The notes: generated from the sequence alone by a model not told the origin. Numbered from the stretch's first letter, positions 40,306 through 53,780 are shown. The stretch is 64,000 nucleotides of DNA from Neisseria cinerea (GCF_900475315.1 NZ_LS483369.1:1302001-1366000); one strand, 5' to 3'. A program made the numbers and translations.

Positions 40306-40476
40306 TTTATTATGACATACAGATTCCGACAAAATACGGTACGGTTTGAAACACCGCAACAGGAAAGGCTTGCAAAGATACAGGCTACACTGGATAAATC
40401 AGTAAATATTTAAATAATAATCCGCAACATATCCCGCCAGCTGCCTGACGAAGCCGCCCTAATCGGTTTACACTTC

Positions 40477-40505
40477 TTGAAATCCGGCACGTTTCGGCTT
40501 AAAAT
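40477..40505 (+). promoter_or_regulatory. Likely carA promoter
   Basis: TTGAAA (40477-40482) and TAAAAT (40500-40505) are separated by exactly 17 bases. The transcript would have a leader of about 155 bases before carA, containing a T9 run near 40577 and an uptake sequence near 40624. The 408-base pilC-carA gap has no gene. Confidence 0.6.
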
Positions 40506-40668
40506 ATGTTGCTTCTAAGGCATACACAGACTGCCTGAAAAAGCACGTTACGCAGATTCTTTCTTGCGCGGCGTGTTTTTTTTTAACCGGATTTTCTGCA
40601 CGGATGAACCTACCGAAGGCTTTTCAGACGGCATTATCAAGAATTTTATTAAAAACAGGATTCCCATC

Positions 40669-41799
40669 ATGAGCACCCCCGCCCTTCTCGTTCTCGCTGA
40701 CGGCAGCGTATTTCACGGCACATCAATCGGTTACGAAGGTTCGACTTCCGGCGAAGTCGTGTTCAACACATCTATGACCGGCTATCAGGAAATCCTGACC
40801 GACCCTTCCTACTGCAAACAAATCGTTACCCTCACCTATCCGCACATCGGCAATACCGGTACCAACGCCGAAGATGAAGAAAGCCGCAACGTTTACGCCG
40901 CAGGCTTGATTATCCGCGACCTGCCGCTCTTGCACAGCAACTTCCGCGCCTCCGAAAGCCTGCACGACTATTTGGTACGCAACAAAACCGTCGCTATCGC
41001 CGACATCGACACCCGCCGCCTGACCACGCTGCTGCGCGAAAAAGGAGCACAAGGCGGAGCGATTCTGACCGGTGCAGATGCTACCGTTGAAAAAGCACAA
41101 GAACTCATCGCCGCGTTCGGCAGTATGGTCGGCAAAGACTTGGCAAAAGAAGTTTCCTGCCCAGAAACTTACGAATGGACCGAAGGCGAATGGGAATTGG
41201 GCAAAGGTTTCGTTACCCCTGACGAACAGCCTTACCACGTTGTCGCCTACGATTTCGGCGTAAAAACCAACATCCTGCGCATGCTCGCCTCGCGCGGCTG
41301 CCGCCTAACCATCGTCCCCGCACAAACGAGCGCGGAAGACGTGTTGGCACTCAATCCCGACGGCGTATTCCTGTCCAACGGTCCCGGCGACCCCGAGCCT
41401 TGCGACTACGCCATCGAAGCCGTACAAAAACTGATGGAAAGCGGCAAACCGATTTTCGGCATTTGCTTGGGACACCAGCTCATCAGCCTCGCTATCGGCG
41501 CAAAAACCCTGAAGATGCGCTTCAGCCATCACGGCGCGAACCACCCCGTGCAAGACTTGGACAGCGGCAAAGTCGTCATCACCAGCCAAAACCACGGTTT
41601 CGCCGTCGATGCCGACACCCTGCCCGCTAACGCAAGAATTACCCACAAATCCTTGTTCGACAACACTTTACAAGGTATTGAACTGACCGACAAACCTGTA
41701 TTCTGCTTCCAAGGTCACCCCGAAGCCAGCCCGGGTCCGCAAGACGTCGGTTATCTGTTCGACAAATTCATTGACAATATCAAAGCAGCAAAACAATAA
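40669..41799 (+). CDS. carA: Carbamoyl-phosphate synthase small (glutaminase) subunit
   Basis: This 376-residue class I amidotransferase releases ammonia from glutamine for CarB, feeding pyrimidine and arginine synthesis. The nucleophile cysteine is in [11 protein letters not shown] near residue 267, and the catalytic His/Glu pair in [10 protein letters not shown] near 351. The N-terminal domain starts [17 protein letters not shown]. The ATG follows AACAGGA. The partner carB is on the same strand but about 1.6 kb away; in Neisseria the carA-carB interval is known to be large and variable, and here it carries two inserted genes. Confidence 0.97.
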   Translation: MSTPALLVLADGSVFHGTSIGYEGSTSGEVVFNTSMTGYQEILTDPSYCKQIVTLTYPHIGNTGTNAEDEESRNVYAAGLIIRDLPLLHSNFRASESLHDYLVRNKTVAIADIDTRRLTTLLREKGAQGGAILTGADATVEKAQELIAAFGSMVGKDLAKEVSCPETYEWTEGEWELGKGFVTPDEQPYHVVAYDFGVKTNILRMLASRGCRLTIVPAQTSAEDVLALNPDGVFLSNGPGDPEPCDYAIEAVQKLMESGKPIFGICLGHQLISLAIGAKTLKMRFSHHGANHPVQDLDSGKVVITSQNHGFAVDADTLPANARITHKSLFDNTLQGIELTDKPVFCFQGHPEASPGPQDVGYLFDKFIDNIKAAKQ

Positions 41800-41807
41800 A
41801 GCTGATT

Positions 41808-41851
41808 TTTTCAGACGGCCACACTCAACTCAACAACAGGCCGTCTGAAAA
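41808..41851 (+). terminator. Inverted AG-type uptake sequences after carA
   Basis: TTTTCAGACGGCC and GGCCGTCTGAAAA flank a loop of 18 bases. Both arms use the AGGCCGTCTGAA-like variant rather than ATGCCGTCTGAA. It may end the carA transcript. Confidence 0.55.
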
Positions 41852-41936
41852 CCAAACCTCAAAAAATATAAATTCAGACACCCTCTCAACATCTACACAG
41901 TCTGAAACCCACCCCTCGAATCAGAAAGGAAAACCC

Positions 41937-42194
41937 ATGACAGAAAAGCAAATGCGCATTCTTTCCGTCGTTGCCACCCTGACTGCCGTAGGTATGTACG
42001 TTTCCTATATCCCGCAAATCCAAAACAACCTTGCCGGCAACCCCGGTTCACCGTTGCAACCCCTCGTTGCCGCCATCAACTGCACATTATGGGTTGCCTA
42101 CGGCTTTTTGAAAGAAAAACGCGACTACCCCGTCATGCTGGCAAACGCCCCGGGCATCATTTTGGGTTTGATTACATTTGTCACTAGTTTTTAA
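41937..42194 (+). CDS. SemiSWEET/MtN3-family small transporter
   Basis: This 85-residue protein has three hydrophobic segments (about residues 5-22, 38-57 and 64-83), with the PQ-loop-like motif YVSYIPQIQNNLAG near 22-35 and AAINCTLWVAYGFLKEKRDY in the second helix. This is the SemiSWEET layout; members dimerise to carry sugars, but the substrate here is unknown. The ATG follows GAAAGGAAA. It is the first of two genes in the carA-carB insert and has normal neisserial base composition, unlike the AT-rich second gene. Confidence 0.85.
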   Translation: MTEKQMRILSVVATLTAVGMYVSYIPQIQNNLAGNPGSPLQPLVAAINCTLWVAYGFLKEKRDYPVMLANAPGIILGLITFVTSF

Positions 42195-42233
42195 GGAAGT
42201 TTTCAGACGGACTGTGCAACATAAAAACGCAAA

Positions 42234-42341
42234 AGGTCGTCTGAAAAGAGTCACCAAAATATCAACGGCAGGAATTTTTCAGGTAGCTTTTTATCGAAAG
42301 GCAGATGGAACAAACGCCGCAAGCGTTTTTTCAGACGACCT
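42234..42341. repeat. Inverted pair of foreign-dialect uptake sequences
   Basis: AGGTCGTCTGAA is present exactly at 42234-42245 and inverted at 42330-42341, about 85 bases apart. This 12-mer is the dialect reported for the N. mucosa/sicca group, not the ATGCCGTCTGAA found elsewhere in the window. Both arms are embedded in longer matching flanks (AAAGGTCGTCTGAAAA), and the pair sits between the SemiSWEET gene and the AT-rich gene. Confidence 0.75.
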
Positions 42342-42352
42342 TTGAATCCATC

Positions 42353-42440
42353 GGTAGGGTGTGTGCCGCAAAGCACGTACGCGGTGGGTTGGGGTTGCAG
42401 AGAAAATGGAAAATGCGTGCGTACCGCACACACACTACCA
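42353..42440. repeat. Imperfect 88-bp inverted repeat
   Basis: GGTAGGGTGTGTGCCG on the left is mirrored by a GCACACACACTACC segment on the right, with an inner GCACGTACGC/GCGTGCGTAC pair, so the unit can fold into a long imperfect hairpin. It lies 40 bases before the AT-rich gene. It may be a small mobile repeat or the terminator of an ancestral unit. Confidence 0.5.
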
Positions 42441-42479
42441 TGCGGGCTACGGCTTGCTTAAACAAATGGATTTAACAGC

Positions 42480-43373
42480 ATGAATATCAAAAATAACGAG
42501 AAACAAAGGGATGAAAAAAAATCTACTCCTATCTTTTCTTTTATTATAATATTAATATTAATAGTTATCTTGGTATTAGGTTTATACTTTTTTCATTTTC
42601 ATGAGGGATTTGCTAAAGATATACCAAATCGAGATTATTCAGGGCTCATTAAGGATTCTCATGCCATTTTTGGTCAGTTTGGTGATTTTTTTGGTGGAGT
42701 TTTAAATCCAATTCTGACAGCAGTAAATATTTTGCTGCTTGTATACTTTAATAAAGAAATATTAGATCTAACTATAAAACAACAAGAGAACACGGAAAAT
42801 AACCATTATTTAAGTGAAGATAAAGAGCAAATCTTTAAACTAATTGAAAATCACCGACACATCCTACTTTCTATCAAAGTCAGCCCTCCTTTACAAAAAG
42901 ATAAAGATGAAGATGAAACAGATAGAAATGGAAATCTCACACATCGAGGTATTGATGCTTTTTGGTATTTTAGAGCAATGATTGCGACAGGATATACGAT
43001 ACATAATAAAAAAAATCCAAATGACTATGAAAATAATCTAAAAGAAGCATATGACTACATATATAACACAAAGCAACAAAAACAATATTTTGGCCATTAT
43101 TTTAGAAATTTATTTCATGTGTTCAAATTTATTGAATCATCACGATTTAATAAAGATGAACAAAAAGAATACGCGGAAATAGTAAGAGCTCAATTATCAT
43201 ATCTAGAGCTACACTTTTTATTCCTTAATTGCTTGATCGATGAAGGTTCTGAATTTAAACGATACGTAAAAAAATTTGAATTATTAAAAGAGTTACAAGA
43301 ATTTGAATTTAATATAAATAGCAAGATTGACCCTATTAAAATAGACCAAATTGTAGAAAACTGGAAAGAGTAA
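42480..43373 (+). CDS. Putative phage abortive-infection protein (putAbiC-like)
   Basis: This 297-residue protein is very AT-rich compared with its neighbours. Two membrane segments lie at about residues 17-38 ([17 protein letters not shown]) and 66-87 ([17 protein letters not shown]), joined by a loop with [10 protein letters not shown]. The rest is a charged, helical cytosolic part with [15 protein letters not shown] near 210 and [18 protein letters not shown] near 238. The FGDFFGG-NPIL membrane motif and the GHYFRNLYH-like and VRAQLS-E-LLFYNCL-like blocks recall the family annotated as putative phage abortive infection protein. Mechanism in that family is not established. The gene ends five bases before the carB ATG and begins after foreign-dialect uptake sequences, so horizontal gain is likely. 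Confidence 0.65.
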   Translation: MNIKNNEKQRDEKKSTPIFSFIIILILIVILVLGLYFFHFHEGFAKDIPNRDYSGLIKDSHAIFGQFGDFFGGVLNPILTAVNILLLVYFNKEILDLTIKQQENTENNHYLSEDKEQIFKLIENHRHILLSIKVSPPLQKDKDEDETDRNGNLTHRGIDAFWYFRAMIATGYTIHNKKNPNDYENNLKEAYDYIYNTKQQKQYFGHYFRNLFHVFKFIESSRFNKDEQKEYAEIVRAQLSYLELHFLFLNCLIDEGSEFKRYVKKFELLKELQEFEFNINSKIDPIKIDQIVENWKE

Positions 43374-43378
43374 ACACC

Positions 43379-46594
<3,216 letters not shown>

Positions 46595-46611
46595 TACCTG
46601 AATCAGCTTGG

Positions 46612-46652
46612 AAAATGCCGTCTGAAACCTTTACGGTGTCAGACGGCATTTT
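46612..46652 (+). terminator. carB terminator
   Basis: AAAATGCCGTCTGA and its complement flank a 13-base loop and end in TTTTG. Confidence 0.8.
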
Positions 46653-46792
46653 GTTGCACATAGCCTTCACTTTCTTTGTACCTTTAAGCACCGCGATTTG
46701 GGGCGGTGTGTTATCCAACTGCCGGACATCCATAAAAATACCGCCCGAACCACGGTTCAGACGGCATCTGTCTTGCAACGGACAGCGGCGGT

Positions 46793-47833
46793 TTAAAGCC
46801 CTCCCCCTTCGTTCCGCCCCAAAATCATCGCATCGCCGTAGCTGAAGAAACGGTATTCACGTTCAACCGCATGACGATACACAGCGCGGATATGACCCAT
46901 ACCCGAAAACGCGCTGACCAACATCAGCAGCGTCGATTTCGGCAAATGAAAATTGGTAACCAGCCTGTCGACAACATTAAAACGGTAGCCCGGCGTGATG
47001 AAAATATCGGTGTCGCCCTGTCCGTCTTTCAAGTATCCCGTCGCGCGCGCGGCAGACTCGAGGGCGCGCATGGAAGTCGTGCCGACCGCCCAGACCTTGT
47101 TCCCCCGTGCTTTTGCCGCCTCAACGGCGGCGACGGTTTCAGACGGCACTTCAAACCATTCGCTGTGCATTTTGTGTTCTTCGATTTTTTCCACACGCAC
47201 GGGTTGGAATGTCCCCGCACCGACGTGCAAGGTTACTTCTGCGGTTTCTACGCCTTTGTCTTTCAGGCGGCGCAAAAGTTCTTCCGTAAAATGCAGACCC
47301 GCCGTCGGCGCGGCGACCGCCCCCTGATATTTGGCATAAACGGTTTGATAACGGCTGTCGTCATCCGCATCGGCGGCACGTTCGATATAAGGCGGCAGAG
47401 GCAAATGGCCGTTCCGTTCCAAAAGTTCGTAAACGGTTTGACCGCCTTCAAAACGCAAACAGAATAACGCTCCTGCACGCTCGACCATCACGGCACGAAT
47501 ACCGCCTTCAAACACCAGGCCCATACCGGGCTTGGGAGACTTGGACGAACGGATATGCGCCAGTGCGGTATGACTGTCTAAAACACGCTCAATCAAAGCC
47601 TCGATTCTGCCCCCGCTGTCTTTTTGACCAAACAGCCGCGCCTTCATTACCTTCGTGTTATTGAATACCAAAACGTCGCCCTCGCCGACATAATCGGGTA
47701 AATCGCCGAATACCCGGTCTTGCAGAGGCATATCCGGCAACGCAACCAAAAGGCGGCTGCTGCCGCGCACTTCGGGCGGATGCTGGGCAATCAGCTTTTC
47801 AGGCAGGGTAAAATCAAAATCTGAGATATCCAT
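46793..47833 (-). CDS. queA: S-adenosylmethionine:tRNA ribosyltransferase-isomerase
   Basis: This 346-residue enzyme converts preQ1 at tRNA position 34 to epoxyqueuosine using the ribosyl part of SAM. Family stretches are [16 protein letters not shown] (residues 4-19), HYG-region counterpart [14 protein letters not shown] near 165, [13 protein letters not shown] near 195 and [10 protein letters not shown] near 245. The start at 47833 ([15 protein letters not shown]) matches the family start; an upstream ATG-free extension is rejected. It is single, convergent with carB. Confidence 0.95.
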   Translation of the reverse strand: MDISDFDFTLPEKLIAQHPPEVRGSSRLLVALPDMPLQDRVFGDLPDYVGEGDVLVFNNTKVMKARLFGQKDSGGRIEALIERVLDSHTALAHIRSSKSPKPGMGLVFEGGIRAVMVERAGALFCLRFEGGQTVYELLERNGHLPLPPYIERAADADDDSRYQTVYAKYQGAVAAPTAGLHFTEELLRRLKDKGVETAEVTLHVGAGTFQPVRVEKIEEHKMHSEWFEVPSETVAAVEAAKARGNKVWAVGTTSMRALESAARATGYLKDGQGDTDIFITPGYRFNVVDRLVTNFHLPKSTLLMLVSAFSGMGHIRAVYRHAVEREYRFFSYGDAMILGRNEGGGL

Positions 47834-48184
47834 TGTGACACTTTCATTCGGAACAGCGGCCATTATACGCACTTATCTTTTTCAGACGGCATCTTTGTCC
47901 GAAAAACCAATAAATTAGAATAAACACTCTCGACAAAGCATACCTCGCATACCAAACCGACCTCCTGCATATTTCCGCCAAAAACTGCTGTTTTTTAATA
48001 TTTTACTGGACATTTGCCGACAACTTCGGGAAAATAAACACATTATTACGGTTGTTTTCCGCCGTTGGAAAAACTTTTCCAAACCCTATTCCGCCCGGTT
48101 TGCGCCGTTGCCGCAAGTCGGCTGTTTTCTGAAAAACCAACGCAACAGCCCGCCGAAAAACCGGCAGCCGTTAAAGGAACAAAA
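47834..48184. other. Divergent region between queA and accB
   Basis: These 351 bases hold an uptake sequence near 47882, an AT-rich part, and from about 48060 a GC-richer leader immediately before accB. I find no gene. A TTG-started extension of accB through this leader is possible on paper but lacks a ribosome-binding site. Confidence 0.5.
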
Positions 48185-48640
48185 ATGGATTTGCGCAAAT
48201 TAAAAAAACTGATCGATCTGGTTGAAGAATCCGGTATTGCCGAAATCGAAGTTACCGAAGGCGAAGAAAAAGTCCGCATTACCCGAACCATCGCAGCAGC
48301 AGCACCGGTTTATGCCGCACCCGCACCTGCCGCAGCCATGGCTGCCGTACCTGCACCCGTCGCAACAACCCCCGCGCCTGCCGCAGCACCTGCAGCCCGA
48401 GATTTGTCCAATGCGCAAAAATCACCCATGGTCGGTACGTTCTACCGCGCACCCGGCCCGAATGCTTCCGCATTTGTCGAAGTCGGACAACAAGTTAAAG
48501 CCGGCGACACCTTGTGCATCATCGAAGCGATGAAACTGATGAACGAAATTGAAGCCGAAAAATCCGGTACGGTCAAAGAAATCCTGGTCGAAAACGGTAC
48601 GCCCGTCGAATACGGCGAGCCGCTCTTCATCATTGAATAA
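48185..48640 (+). CDS. accB: Biotin carboxyl carrier protein of acetyl-CoA carboxylase
   Basis: This 151-residue protein carries the biotin that shuttles CO2 between AccC and AccAD in fatty-acid synthesis. The biotinyl domain is the last 80 residues, with lysine in the EAMKLMNEI motif near residue 117. An Ala/Pro-rich flexible linker (about residues 40-70) joins it to the N-terminal helix [18 protein letters not shown]. The ATG at 48185 follows AAAGGAAC. accC follows but is separated by a small membrane-protein gene. Confidence 0.96.
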   Translation: MDLRKLKKLIDLVEESGIAEIEVTEGEEKVRITRTIAAAAPVYAAPAPAAAMAAVPAPVATTPAPAAAPAARDLSNAQKSPMVGTFYRAPGPNASAFVEVGQQVKAGDTLCIIEAMKLMNEIEAEKSGTVKEILVENGTPVEYGEPLFIIE

Positions 48641-48647
48641 TCCGCTT

Positions 48648-48681
48648 TTTCAGACGGCCTTCACTTTAAGGCCGTCTGAAA
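48648..48681 (+). terminator. Inverted AG-type uptake sequences after accB
   Basis: TTTCAGACGGCCTT is mirrored by AAGGCCGTCTGAAA around a short loop. It lies between accB and the next gene and may partly terminate accB transcripts. Confidence 0.6.
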
Positions 48682-48711
48682 TTCCTTTTTCTGTTCATTA
48701 AAGGACAAACC

Positions 48712-48903
48712 ATGCGTCTGATTTTGGCTATTTTCTTGCCTTGGTTGCAGTTTTTCACCATTGGCCGTCCGTTTGCAGGCATCATCTGTCTGATTCTGCA
48801 ATGTACGCTGGTTGGCTGGATACCGGCAGCCATGTGGTCGGTTTACGCCTTGAGCCAATACAAAACCGACCAAAAAATCCGCAACGCATTAGGCGGCCGC
48901 TGA
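48712..48903 (+). CDS. YqaE/Pmp3-family small membrane protein
   Basis: This 63-residue protein has two membrane helices (about residues 1-17 and 22-46). The second, [20 protein letters not shown], matches the Pmp3/YqaE family of stress-associated plasma-membrane proteins, whose exact function is unsettled. GGACAAACC precedes the ATG. It lies between accB and accC on the same strand, with an uptake sequence on each side. That interrupts the usual accBC pair and suggests insertion between them. Confidence 0.8.
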   Translation: MRLILAIFLPWLQFFTIGRPFAGIICLILQCTLVGWIPAAMWSVYALSQYKTDQKIRNALGGR

Positions 48904-48932
48904 GGCCGTCTGAACCATCCGGAAAGATTATC

Positions 48933-50294
48933 ATGCTGAAAAAAGTATTGATCGCCAACCGGGGCGAAATCGCCCTGCGCGTCCTGCGAGCCTGCCGTGA
49001 AATGGGCATCGCCACCGTCGCCGTCCATTCCGAAGCCGACAAAGACAGCCTGCACGTCAAACTCGCCGACGAATCCGTGTGTATCGGTCCCGCCTCCTCG
49101 GCGCAAAGCTATCTGAATATTCCCGCCATTATCGCCGCCGCCGAGGTTACCGATGCAGATGCCATCCACCCCGGCTACGGCTTCCTTGCCGAAAACGCCA
49201 ATTTCGCCGAACAGGTCGAACAATCGGGCTTTATCTTCATCGGCCCTAAAGCAGACACCATCCGCCTGATGGGCGACAAAGTATCCGCCAAACACGCCAT
49301 GATCGAAGCGGGCGTGCCTTGTGTTCCCGGCTCTGACGGCGCATTGCCCGACGACGGCGAAGAAATCCTCAAAATCGCCGATAAAGTCGGTTATCCCGTC
49401 ATTATCAAAGCCTCCGGCGGCGGCGGCGGCCGCGGTATGCGCGTCGTCGAGAAAAAAGAAGACCTCCTCCAGTCTGTCGAAATGACCAAAGCCGAAGCAG
49501 GCGCGGCATTCGGCAACCCGATGGTTTACATGGAACGCTATTTGCAACGTCCGCGCCACGTCGAAATCCAAGTGATTGCCGACGAACACGGCAACGCCAT
49601 CTACCTTGCCGAGCGCGACTGCTCCATGCAGCGCCGCCACCAAAAAGTCATCGAGGAAGCACCGGCTCCGTTCATCACTGAAAAAGAACGCGCCAAAATC
49701 GGCAAAGCCTGTGCCGACGCCTGCAAACGCATCGGCTATCGCGGCGCAGGTACGTTTGAATTCCTTTACGAAGACGGCGAGTTCTTCTTTATCGAGATGA
49801 ACACACGCGTTCAGGTTGAGCATCCGGTTACCGAGCTCATCACCGGCGTGGACATCGTCCAAGAGCAATTGCGCATCGCGGCCGGCCTGCCGTTGCAATA
49901 CAAACAAAAGGATATTCAAGTCGAAGGCCACGCGTTTGAGTGCCGTATCAACGCCGAAGATCCGTACAACTTTATCCCAAGCCCGGGTCTGATTGAGAGC
50001 TGCCATCTGCCCGGCGGCTTCGGTATCCGCGTCGACAGCCATATTTACCAAGGCTACCGCATCCCTCCTTACTACGACAGCCTGATCGGCAAAGTCTGCG
50101 TCGTCGGTAAAGACCGAGACCAAGCCATGGCTAAAATGCGCGTAGCCCTTGCCGAGCTGGCGATTACCGGCATCAAAACCAATACGCCGCTGCACCGCGA
50201 CTTGTTCAACGACCCAGGTTTCCAAAAAGGCGGCGTCAGCATCCACTATTTGGAACACTGGCTGGAAGATCGCAAAGCCAAACAGGACAAATAA
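48933..50294 (+). CDS. accC: Biotin carboxylase subunit of acetyl-CoA carboxylase
   Basis: This 453-residue ATP-grasp enzyme carboxylates the biotin on AccB. It opens [20 protein letters not shown]. The glycine-rich loop is [14 protein letters not shown] near 159-172, and [16 protein letters not shown] near 285 holds the metal and catalytic residues. The start at 48933 is supported by GGAAAG upstream and by family alignment; longer in-frame openings run through the preceding gene in another frame. An uptake-sequence hairpin follows it. Confidence 0.97.
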   Translation: MLKKVLIANRGEIALRVLRACREMGIATVAVHSEADKDSLHVKLADESVCIGPASSAQSYLNIPAIIAAAEVTDADAIHPGYGFLAENANFAEQVEQSGFIFIGPKADTIRLMGDKVSAKHAMIEAGVPCVPGSDGALPDDGEEILKIADKVGYPVIIKASGGGGGRGMRVVEKKEDLLQSVEMTKAEAGAAFGNPMVYMERYLQRPRHVEIQVIADEHGNAIYLAERDCSMQRRHQKVIEEAPAPFITEKERAKIGKACADACKRIGYRGAGTFEFLYEDGEFFFIEMNTRVQVEHPVTELITGVDIVQEQLRIAAGLPLQYKQKDIQVEGHAFECRINAEDPYNFIPSPGLIESCHLPGGFGIRVDSHIYQGYRIPPYYDSLIGKVCVVGKDRDQAMAKMRVALAELAITGIKTNTPLHRDLFNDPGFQKGGVSIHYLEHWLEDRKAKQDK

Positions 50295-50306
50295 GCCGTC
50301 CCCGAT

Positions 50307-50344
50307 ATGCCGTCTGAAACAGTTTGTCCGTTTTCAGACGGCAT
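50307..50344 (+). terminator. accC terminator
   Basis: ATGCCGTCTGAAAC and complement flank a loop of about 10 bases, 12 bases past the accC stop. Confidence 0.75.
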
Positions 50345-50411
50345 TTCCGTTACACACCCATTACCTTATACAGTACGACCCTATTCCGAAGGTCTGTTAA
50401 GAAAGCCCACT

Positions 50412-51299
50412 ATGCCTTACCAACAAATCACCATCAACGTCAACGATGCCGTCGCCGAACGCCTCGCCGACACCCTGATGGAACATGGCGCACTCTCCGC
50501 CGCCATTGAAGATGCCTATGCAGGCACCGAAAACGAACAAGCCATCTTTGGCGAACCCGGTATGCCGACCGAACAAATCTGGCAGCAGAGCAAAGTCATC
50601 GCCCTGTTCGGCGAACACGACGAAGCCGCCGCCATCATCCAAACCGCCGCACAAGAATGCGGATTAAAAGACTTGGCATACACCGGTGAAACCCTCGAAG
50701 ACCAAGACTGGGTACGCCTGACCCAAGCGCAATTCGACCCCATCCAAATTTCCGAACGCCTGTGGATTACCCCCTCTTGGCACGAAGCCCCCGAAGGCAC
50801 TGCCGTCAACCTCCGCCTCGATCCCGGCCTCGCCTTCGGAACCGGCAGCCACCCGACCACCCGTCTCTGCCTCAAATGGTTGGATACACAACTCAAAAAC
50901 GGCGAAAGCGTCCTCGACTACGGCTGCGGTTCAGGTATCCTGACCATCGCCGCCCTCAAACTCGGCGCAGGTTCTGCCGTCGGCGTCGATATTGACGAAC
51001 AGGCCATCCGTGCCAGCAAGGACAACGCCGAACAGAACAACGTCGATGCACAATTCTTCCTGCCCGACGGCCTGCCTCAAGGGCAATTCGACGTAGTTGT
51101 CGCCAACATCCTCGCCAACCCTTTACGTATGCTCGGCGAAATGCTTGCCGCCCGCACCAAACAAGGCGGCCGCATCGTGTTATCCGGTTTGTTGGACGAA
51201 CAAATCGAAGAACTCAGCGGCATTTACAGCCAATGGTTCGATCTCGATCCTGCGGAAACCGAAGAAGGATGGGCGCGATTGAGCGGGACAAAACGCTGA
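50412..51299 (+). CDS. prmA: Ribosomal protein L11 methyltransferase
   Basis: This 295-residue enzyme trimethylates L11. The N-terminal substrate domain (residues 1-95) precedes a Rossmann methyltransferase domain with SAM motif [15 protein letters not shown] near 165-179 and [11 protein letters not shown] near 231. The Phe/Gly-rich [16 protein letters not shown] near 141 is PrmA-specific. The ATG at 50412 follows a poor site (AAGAAAG). The orn ATG lies 18 bases after its stop, suggesting co-transcription. Confidence 0.95.
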   Translation: MPYQQITINVNDAVAERLADTLMEHGALSAAIEDAYAGTENEQAIFGEPGMPTEQIWQQSKVIALFGEHDEAAAIIQTAAQECGLKDLAYTGETLEDQDWVRLTQAQFDPIQISERLWITPSWHEAPEGTAVNLRLDPGLAFGTGSHPTTRLCLKWLDTQLKNGESVLDYGCGSGILTIAALKLGAGSAVGVDIDEQAIRASKDNAEQNNVDAQFFLPDGLPQGQFDVVVANILANPLRMLGEMLAARTKQGGRIVLSGLLDEQIEELSGIYSQWFDLDPAETEEGWARLSGTKR

Positions 51300-51316
51300 C
51301 AAGCAAAGGAAATATC

Positions 51317-51880
51317 ATGCAGGATAAAAACAACCTCTGCTGGCTCGATATGGAAATGACGGGGCTGAATCCCGAAACTGACCGCATTATCGAAGTCGCG
51401 ATGATTATTACCGACTCGGATTTGAATGTATTGGCGCAATCCGAAGTTTACGCCGTCCACCAAAGCGACGAGCTACTCGACAATATGGACGAGTGGAACA
51501 CCGCCACACACGGTAGGACGGGGCTGACACAGCGCGTACGCGAATCGTCGCATACCGAAGCTGAAGTCGAACAGAAACTGCTGGACTTTATGTCGGAATG
51601 GGTACCCGAACGCGCCACGCCGATGTGCGGCAACTCCATCCACCAAGACCGGCGCTTCATGGTCAAATATATGCCGAAACTGGAAAACTACTTCCACTAC
51701 CGCAACCTTGATGTTTCCACGCTGAAAGAGCTTGCCAAACGCTGGAATCCGCCCGTTGCCAAAAGCGTCGTCAAACGCGGTTCGCACAAGGCATTGGACG
51801 ACATTTTGGAAAGCATCGAAGAAATGCGCCACTACCGCGAACACTTTCTGATTTCCGCCACCAAACCCGATACGGAATAA
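51317..51880 (+). CDS. orn: Oligoribonuclease
   Basis: This 187-residue DEDDh exonuclease degrades 2-5 base RNA remnants and pGpG. The catalytic acids are in [14 protein letters not shown] (residues 7-20), [15 protein letters not shown] near 60, [14 protein letters not shown] near 110 and the HKALDDI stretch near 158. Length is close to the 181 of E. coli Orn. The ATG follows AAAGGAAA. Confidence 0.96.
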   Translation: MQDKNNLCWLDMEMTGLNPETDRIIEVAMIITDSDLNVLAQSEVYAVHQSDELLDNMDEWNTATHGRTGLTQRVRESSHTEAEVEQKLLDFMSEWVPERATPMCGNSIHQDRRFMVKYMPKLENYFHYRNLDVSTLKELAKRWNPPVAKSVVKRGSHKALDDILESIEEMRHYREHFLISATKPDTE

Positions 51881-51887
51881 GAAACAA

Positions 51888-51931
51888 AAAATGCCGTCTG
51901 AAACGCTGTTTGCATTTCAGACGGCATTTTT
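51888..51931. terminator. Bidirectional terminator between orn and hemL
   Basis: AAAATGCCGTCTGAAA and its complement flank a 12-base loop between convergent genes, with A and T tracts outside. Confidence 0.85.
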
Positions 51932-51943
51932 AACTTTCGGCAA

Positions 51944-53227
51944 TCAGCCTGCCATCGCTTTGAACACTTCACCCGCCACGGCGACCGTTTCGTCAATCAA
52001 AACCGGCGTATGCGCGGCGGAAACAAAACCTGCTTCATAAGCAGACGGGCCGAAGGCAATGCCGCGGTCGAGCATACCGTGGAAGAAGCGTTTGAAAGCG
52101 TCGATATTGGAGCGCGCCATGTCGCCGTAGTTTTGCGGCGTATGGCTGGCAAAATACAGGCCGAACATACCGCCCACGCTGTCGGCGGTGAACTCGATAC
52201 CGTGCGCTTTGGCGGCGGCGGCAAGCCCGTCGGCGAGGCGGTGGGTCAAGGCAGTCAGGTCTTCATAGAAGCCTTCGCGCTGGATGATTTCCAGCGTTTT
52301 CAAGCCTGCGGCGACGGCAATCGGGTTGCCCGACAAGGTGCCTGCCTGATACACGCCGCCCAGCGGGGAAATACATTCCATAATGTCTTTACGGCCGCCG
52401 AACGCGGCAAGCGGCATACCGCCGCCGATGACTTTGCCCATCGTGGTCAGGTCGGGCGTGATGCCGTGCAGCGATTGTGCGCCGCCGAGCGCGACGCGGA
52501 AACCGGTCATCACTTCGTCGTAAATCAACACAGCGCCGTGTTTTTCGGTCAATTCGCGCAGGGCTTTGACGAAGGCTTCGGTCGGTCGGACAAGGTTCAT
52601 ATTTCCGACGAAAGGCTCCAAAATCACACAGGCAATATCATTGCCGCTTTGAGCAAAGGCTTCTTCGAGTTGGGCGATGTTGTTGTATTCGAGTACCAAA
52701 GTATGTTTGGTAAAGTCGGCAGGCACACCGGCGGAAGAAGGATTGCCGAAGGTAAGCAGACCGCTGCCTGCTTTCACCAACAGGCTGTCGGAATGGCCGT
52801 GGTAGCAGCCTTCAAATTTGATGATTTTGTCGCGACCGGTAAAACCGCGTGCCAGACGGATGGCGGTCATGGTGGCTTCGGTACCGGAGCTGACAAGGCG
52901 CAGCCGTTCGACGGACGGCATGATTTTGGCGATTTCTTCGGCGATGACGATTTCGCCTTCGGTAGGCGCGCCGAACGACAAACCGCCCAAGGCAGCTTCG
53001 CGCACGGCTTCGATGACTTCGGGGTGCGCGTGTCCGACAATCGCAGGACCCCAAGAGCCGACATAGTCGGTGTAGCGCGTGCCGTTTTCGTCCCAAACAT
53101 ACGCGCCTTCGGCTTTTTTGATAAAGCGCGGCACGCCGCCGACGCTGCCGAATGCGCGGACGGGGGAATTCACGCCGCCGGGGATGATGGCTTTGGCGCG
53201 GTCGAATAAAATTTCGTTACGGTTCAT
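51944..53227 (-). CDS. hemL: Glutamate-1-semialdehyde 2,1-aminomutase
   Basis: This 427-residue PLP enzyme makes 5-aminolevulinate in the C5 haem pathway. The Schiff-base lysine is in [18 protein letters not shown] near 265. [15 protein letters not shown] near 17-31 and [17 protein letters not shown] near 119 are family motifs. The ATG follows AAGGATAT. It lies between orn and a lipoprotein gene; a hemJ-like gene sits 4 kb further on. Confidence 0.97.
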   Translation of the reverse strand: MNRNEILFDRAKAIIPGGVNSPVRAFGSVGGVPRFIKKAEGAYVWDENGTRYTDYVGSWGPAIVGHAHPEVIEAVREAALGGLSFGAPTEGEIVIAEEIAKIMPSVERLRLVSSGTEATMTAIRLARGFTGRDKIIKFEGCYHGHSDSLLVKAGSGLLTFGNPSSAGVPADFTKHTLVLEYNNIAQLEEAFAQSGNDIACVILEPFVGNMNLVRPTEAFVKALRELTEKHGAVLIYDEVMTGFRVALGGAQSLHGITPDLTTMGKVIGGGMPLAAFGGRKDIMECISPLGGVYQAGTLSGNPIAVAAGLKTLEIIQREGFYEDLTALTHRLADGLAAAAKAHGIEFTADSVGGMFGLYFASHTPQNYGDMARSNIDAFKRFFHGMLDRGIAFGPSAYEAGFVSAAHTPVLIDETVAVAGEVFKAMAG

Positions 53228-53290
53228 ATATATCCTTAAATTCCATCCTAAAGGCAGGTTTTAGGTTCTGAAACAGAAAAAGCTATTTTA

Positions 53291-53704
53291 TCATTTTTCA
53301 GGTTTCGCCAAGGATTTGCCCGCTTCTTTGCGGATGACGTCAACCGTATCCCGGATGACGGAACGCTCGTCTTTTTCAACTTTATGTGTAAAGCGGTAGT
53401 CCCGGACAACTCCCTCCCCGTCGTAATCCACACACCACTCCCAATGTCGGCGTTCTGATTTCATATAAATGAAATTGGTCGGCAAAAAATTATAAATAGG
53501 CAGGCTGACTTCATGATAGGCATAACAGCCGAAAGGGTTGCGCTTCCCGAAACGTGCCTCTACCTCCGCCCGGGTCGTTTTGCCTTTAACAACCGTTTGT
53601 GCGATTCCCTCTTCCGTCTGATCACGCAGGAACTGATGTTCCCTGTCGCCGAAATTGCTGGTACACGCACACAGCAGCAATGCCGCCCATACAACCGGTT
53701 TCAT
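53291..53704 (-). CDS. Small lipoprotein with SmpA/BamE-like domain
   Basis: This 137-residue protein begins [17 protein letters not shown], a lipoprotein signal with LCAC as lipobox. Residues about 38-60 ([21 protein letters not shown]) match the pattern of SmpA/OmlA-type repeats found in BamE-like lipoproteins. The rest is tryptophan- and tyrosine-rich and predicted beta. It is not BamE itself by position or sequence that I recognise, so function is open. An earlier in-frame start without a signal peptide is rejected. It precedes hemL on the same strand. Confidence 0.75.
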   Translation of the reverse strand: MKPVVWAALLLCACTSNFGDREHQFLRDQTEEGIAQTVVKGKTTRAEVEARFGKRNPFGCYAYHEVSLPIYNFLPTNFIYMKSERRHWEWCVDYDGEGVVRDYRFTHKVEKDERSVIRDTVDVIRKEAGKSLAKPEK

Positions 53705-53780
53705 ATACATCTCCGTCAAATCAAACCTTCATTATACAGCCGTCCAAACCGGATAAATTCATATTAAAAACAATATTCTG

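Noticed and set aside
48843..50258. 471-codon minus-strand frame over accC
   Set aside because: Shadow of a highly conserved gene with no independent signals.
52010..53209. 399-codon plus-strand frame over hemL
   Set aside because: Antisense to hemL with no ribosome-binding site or recognisable domain.
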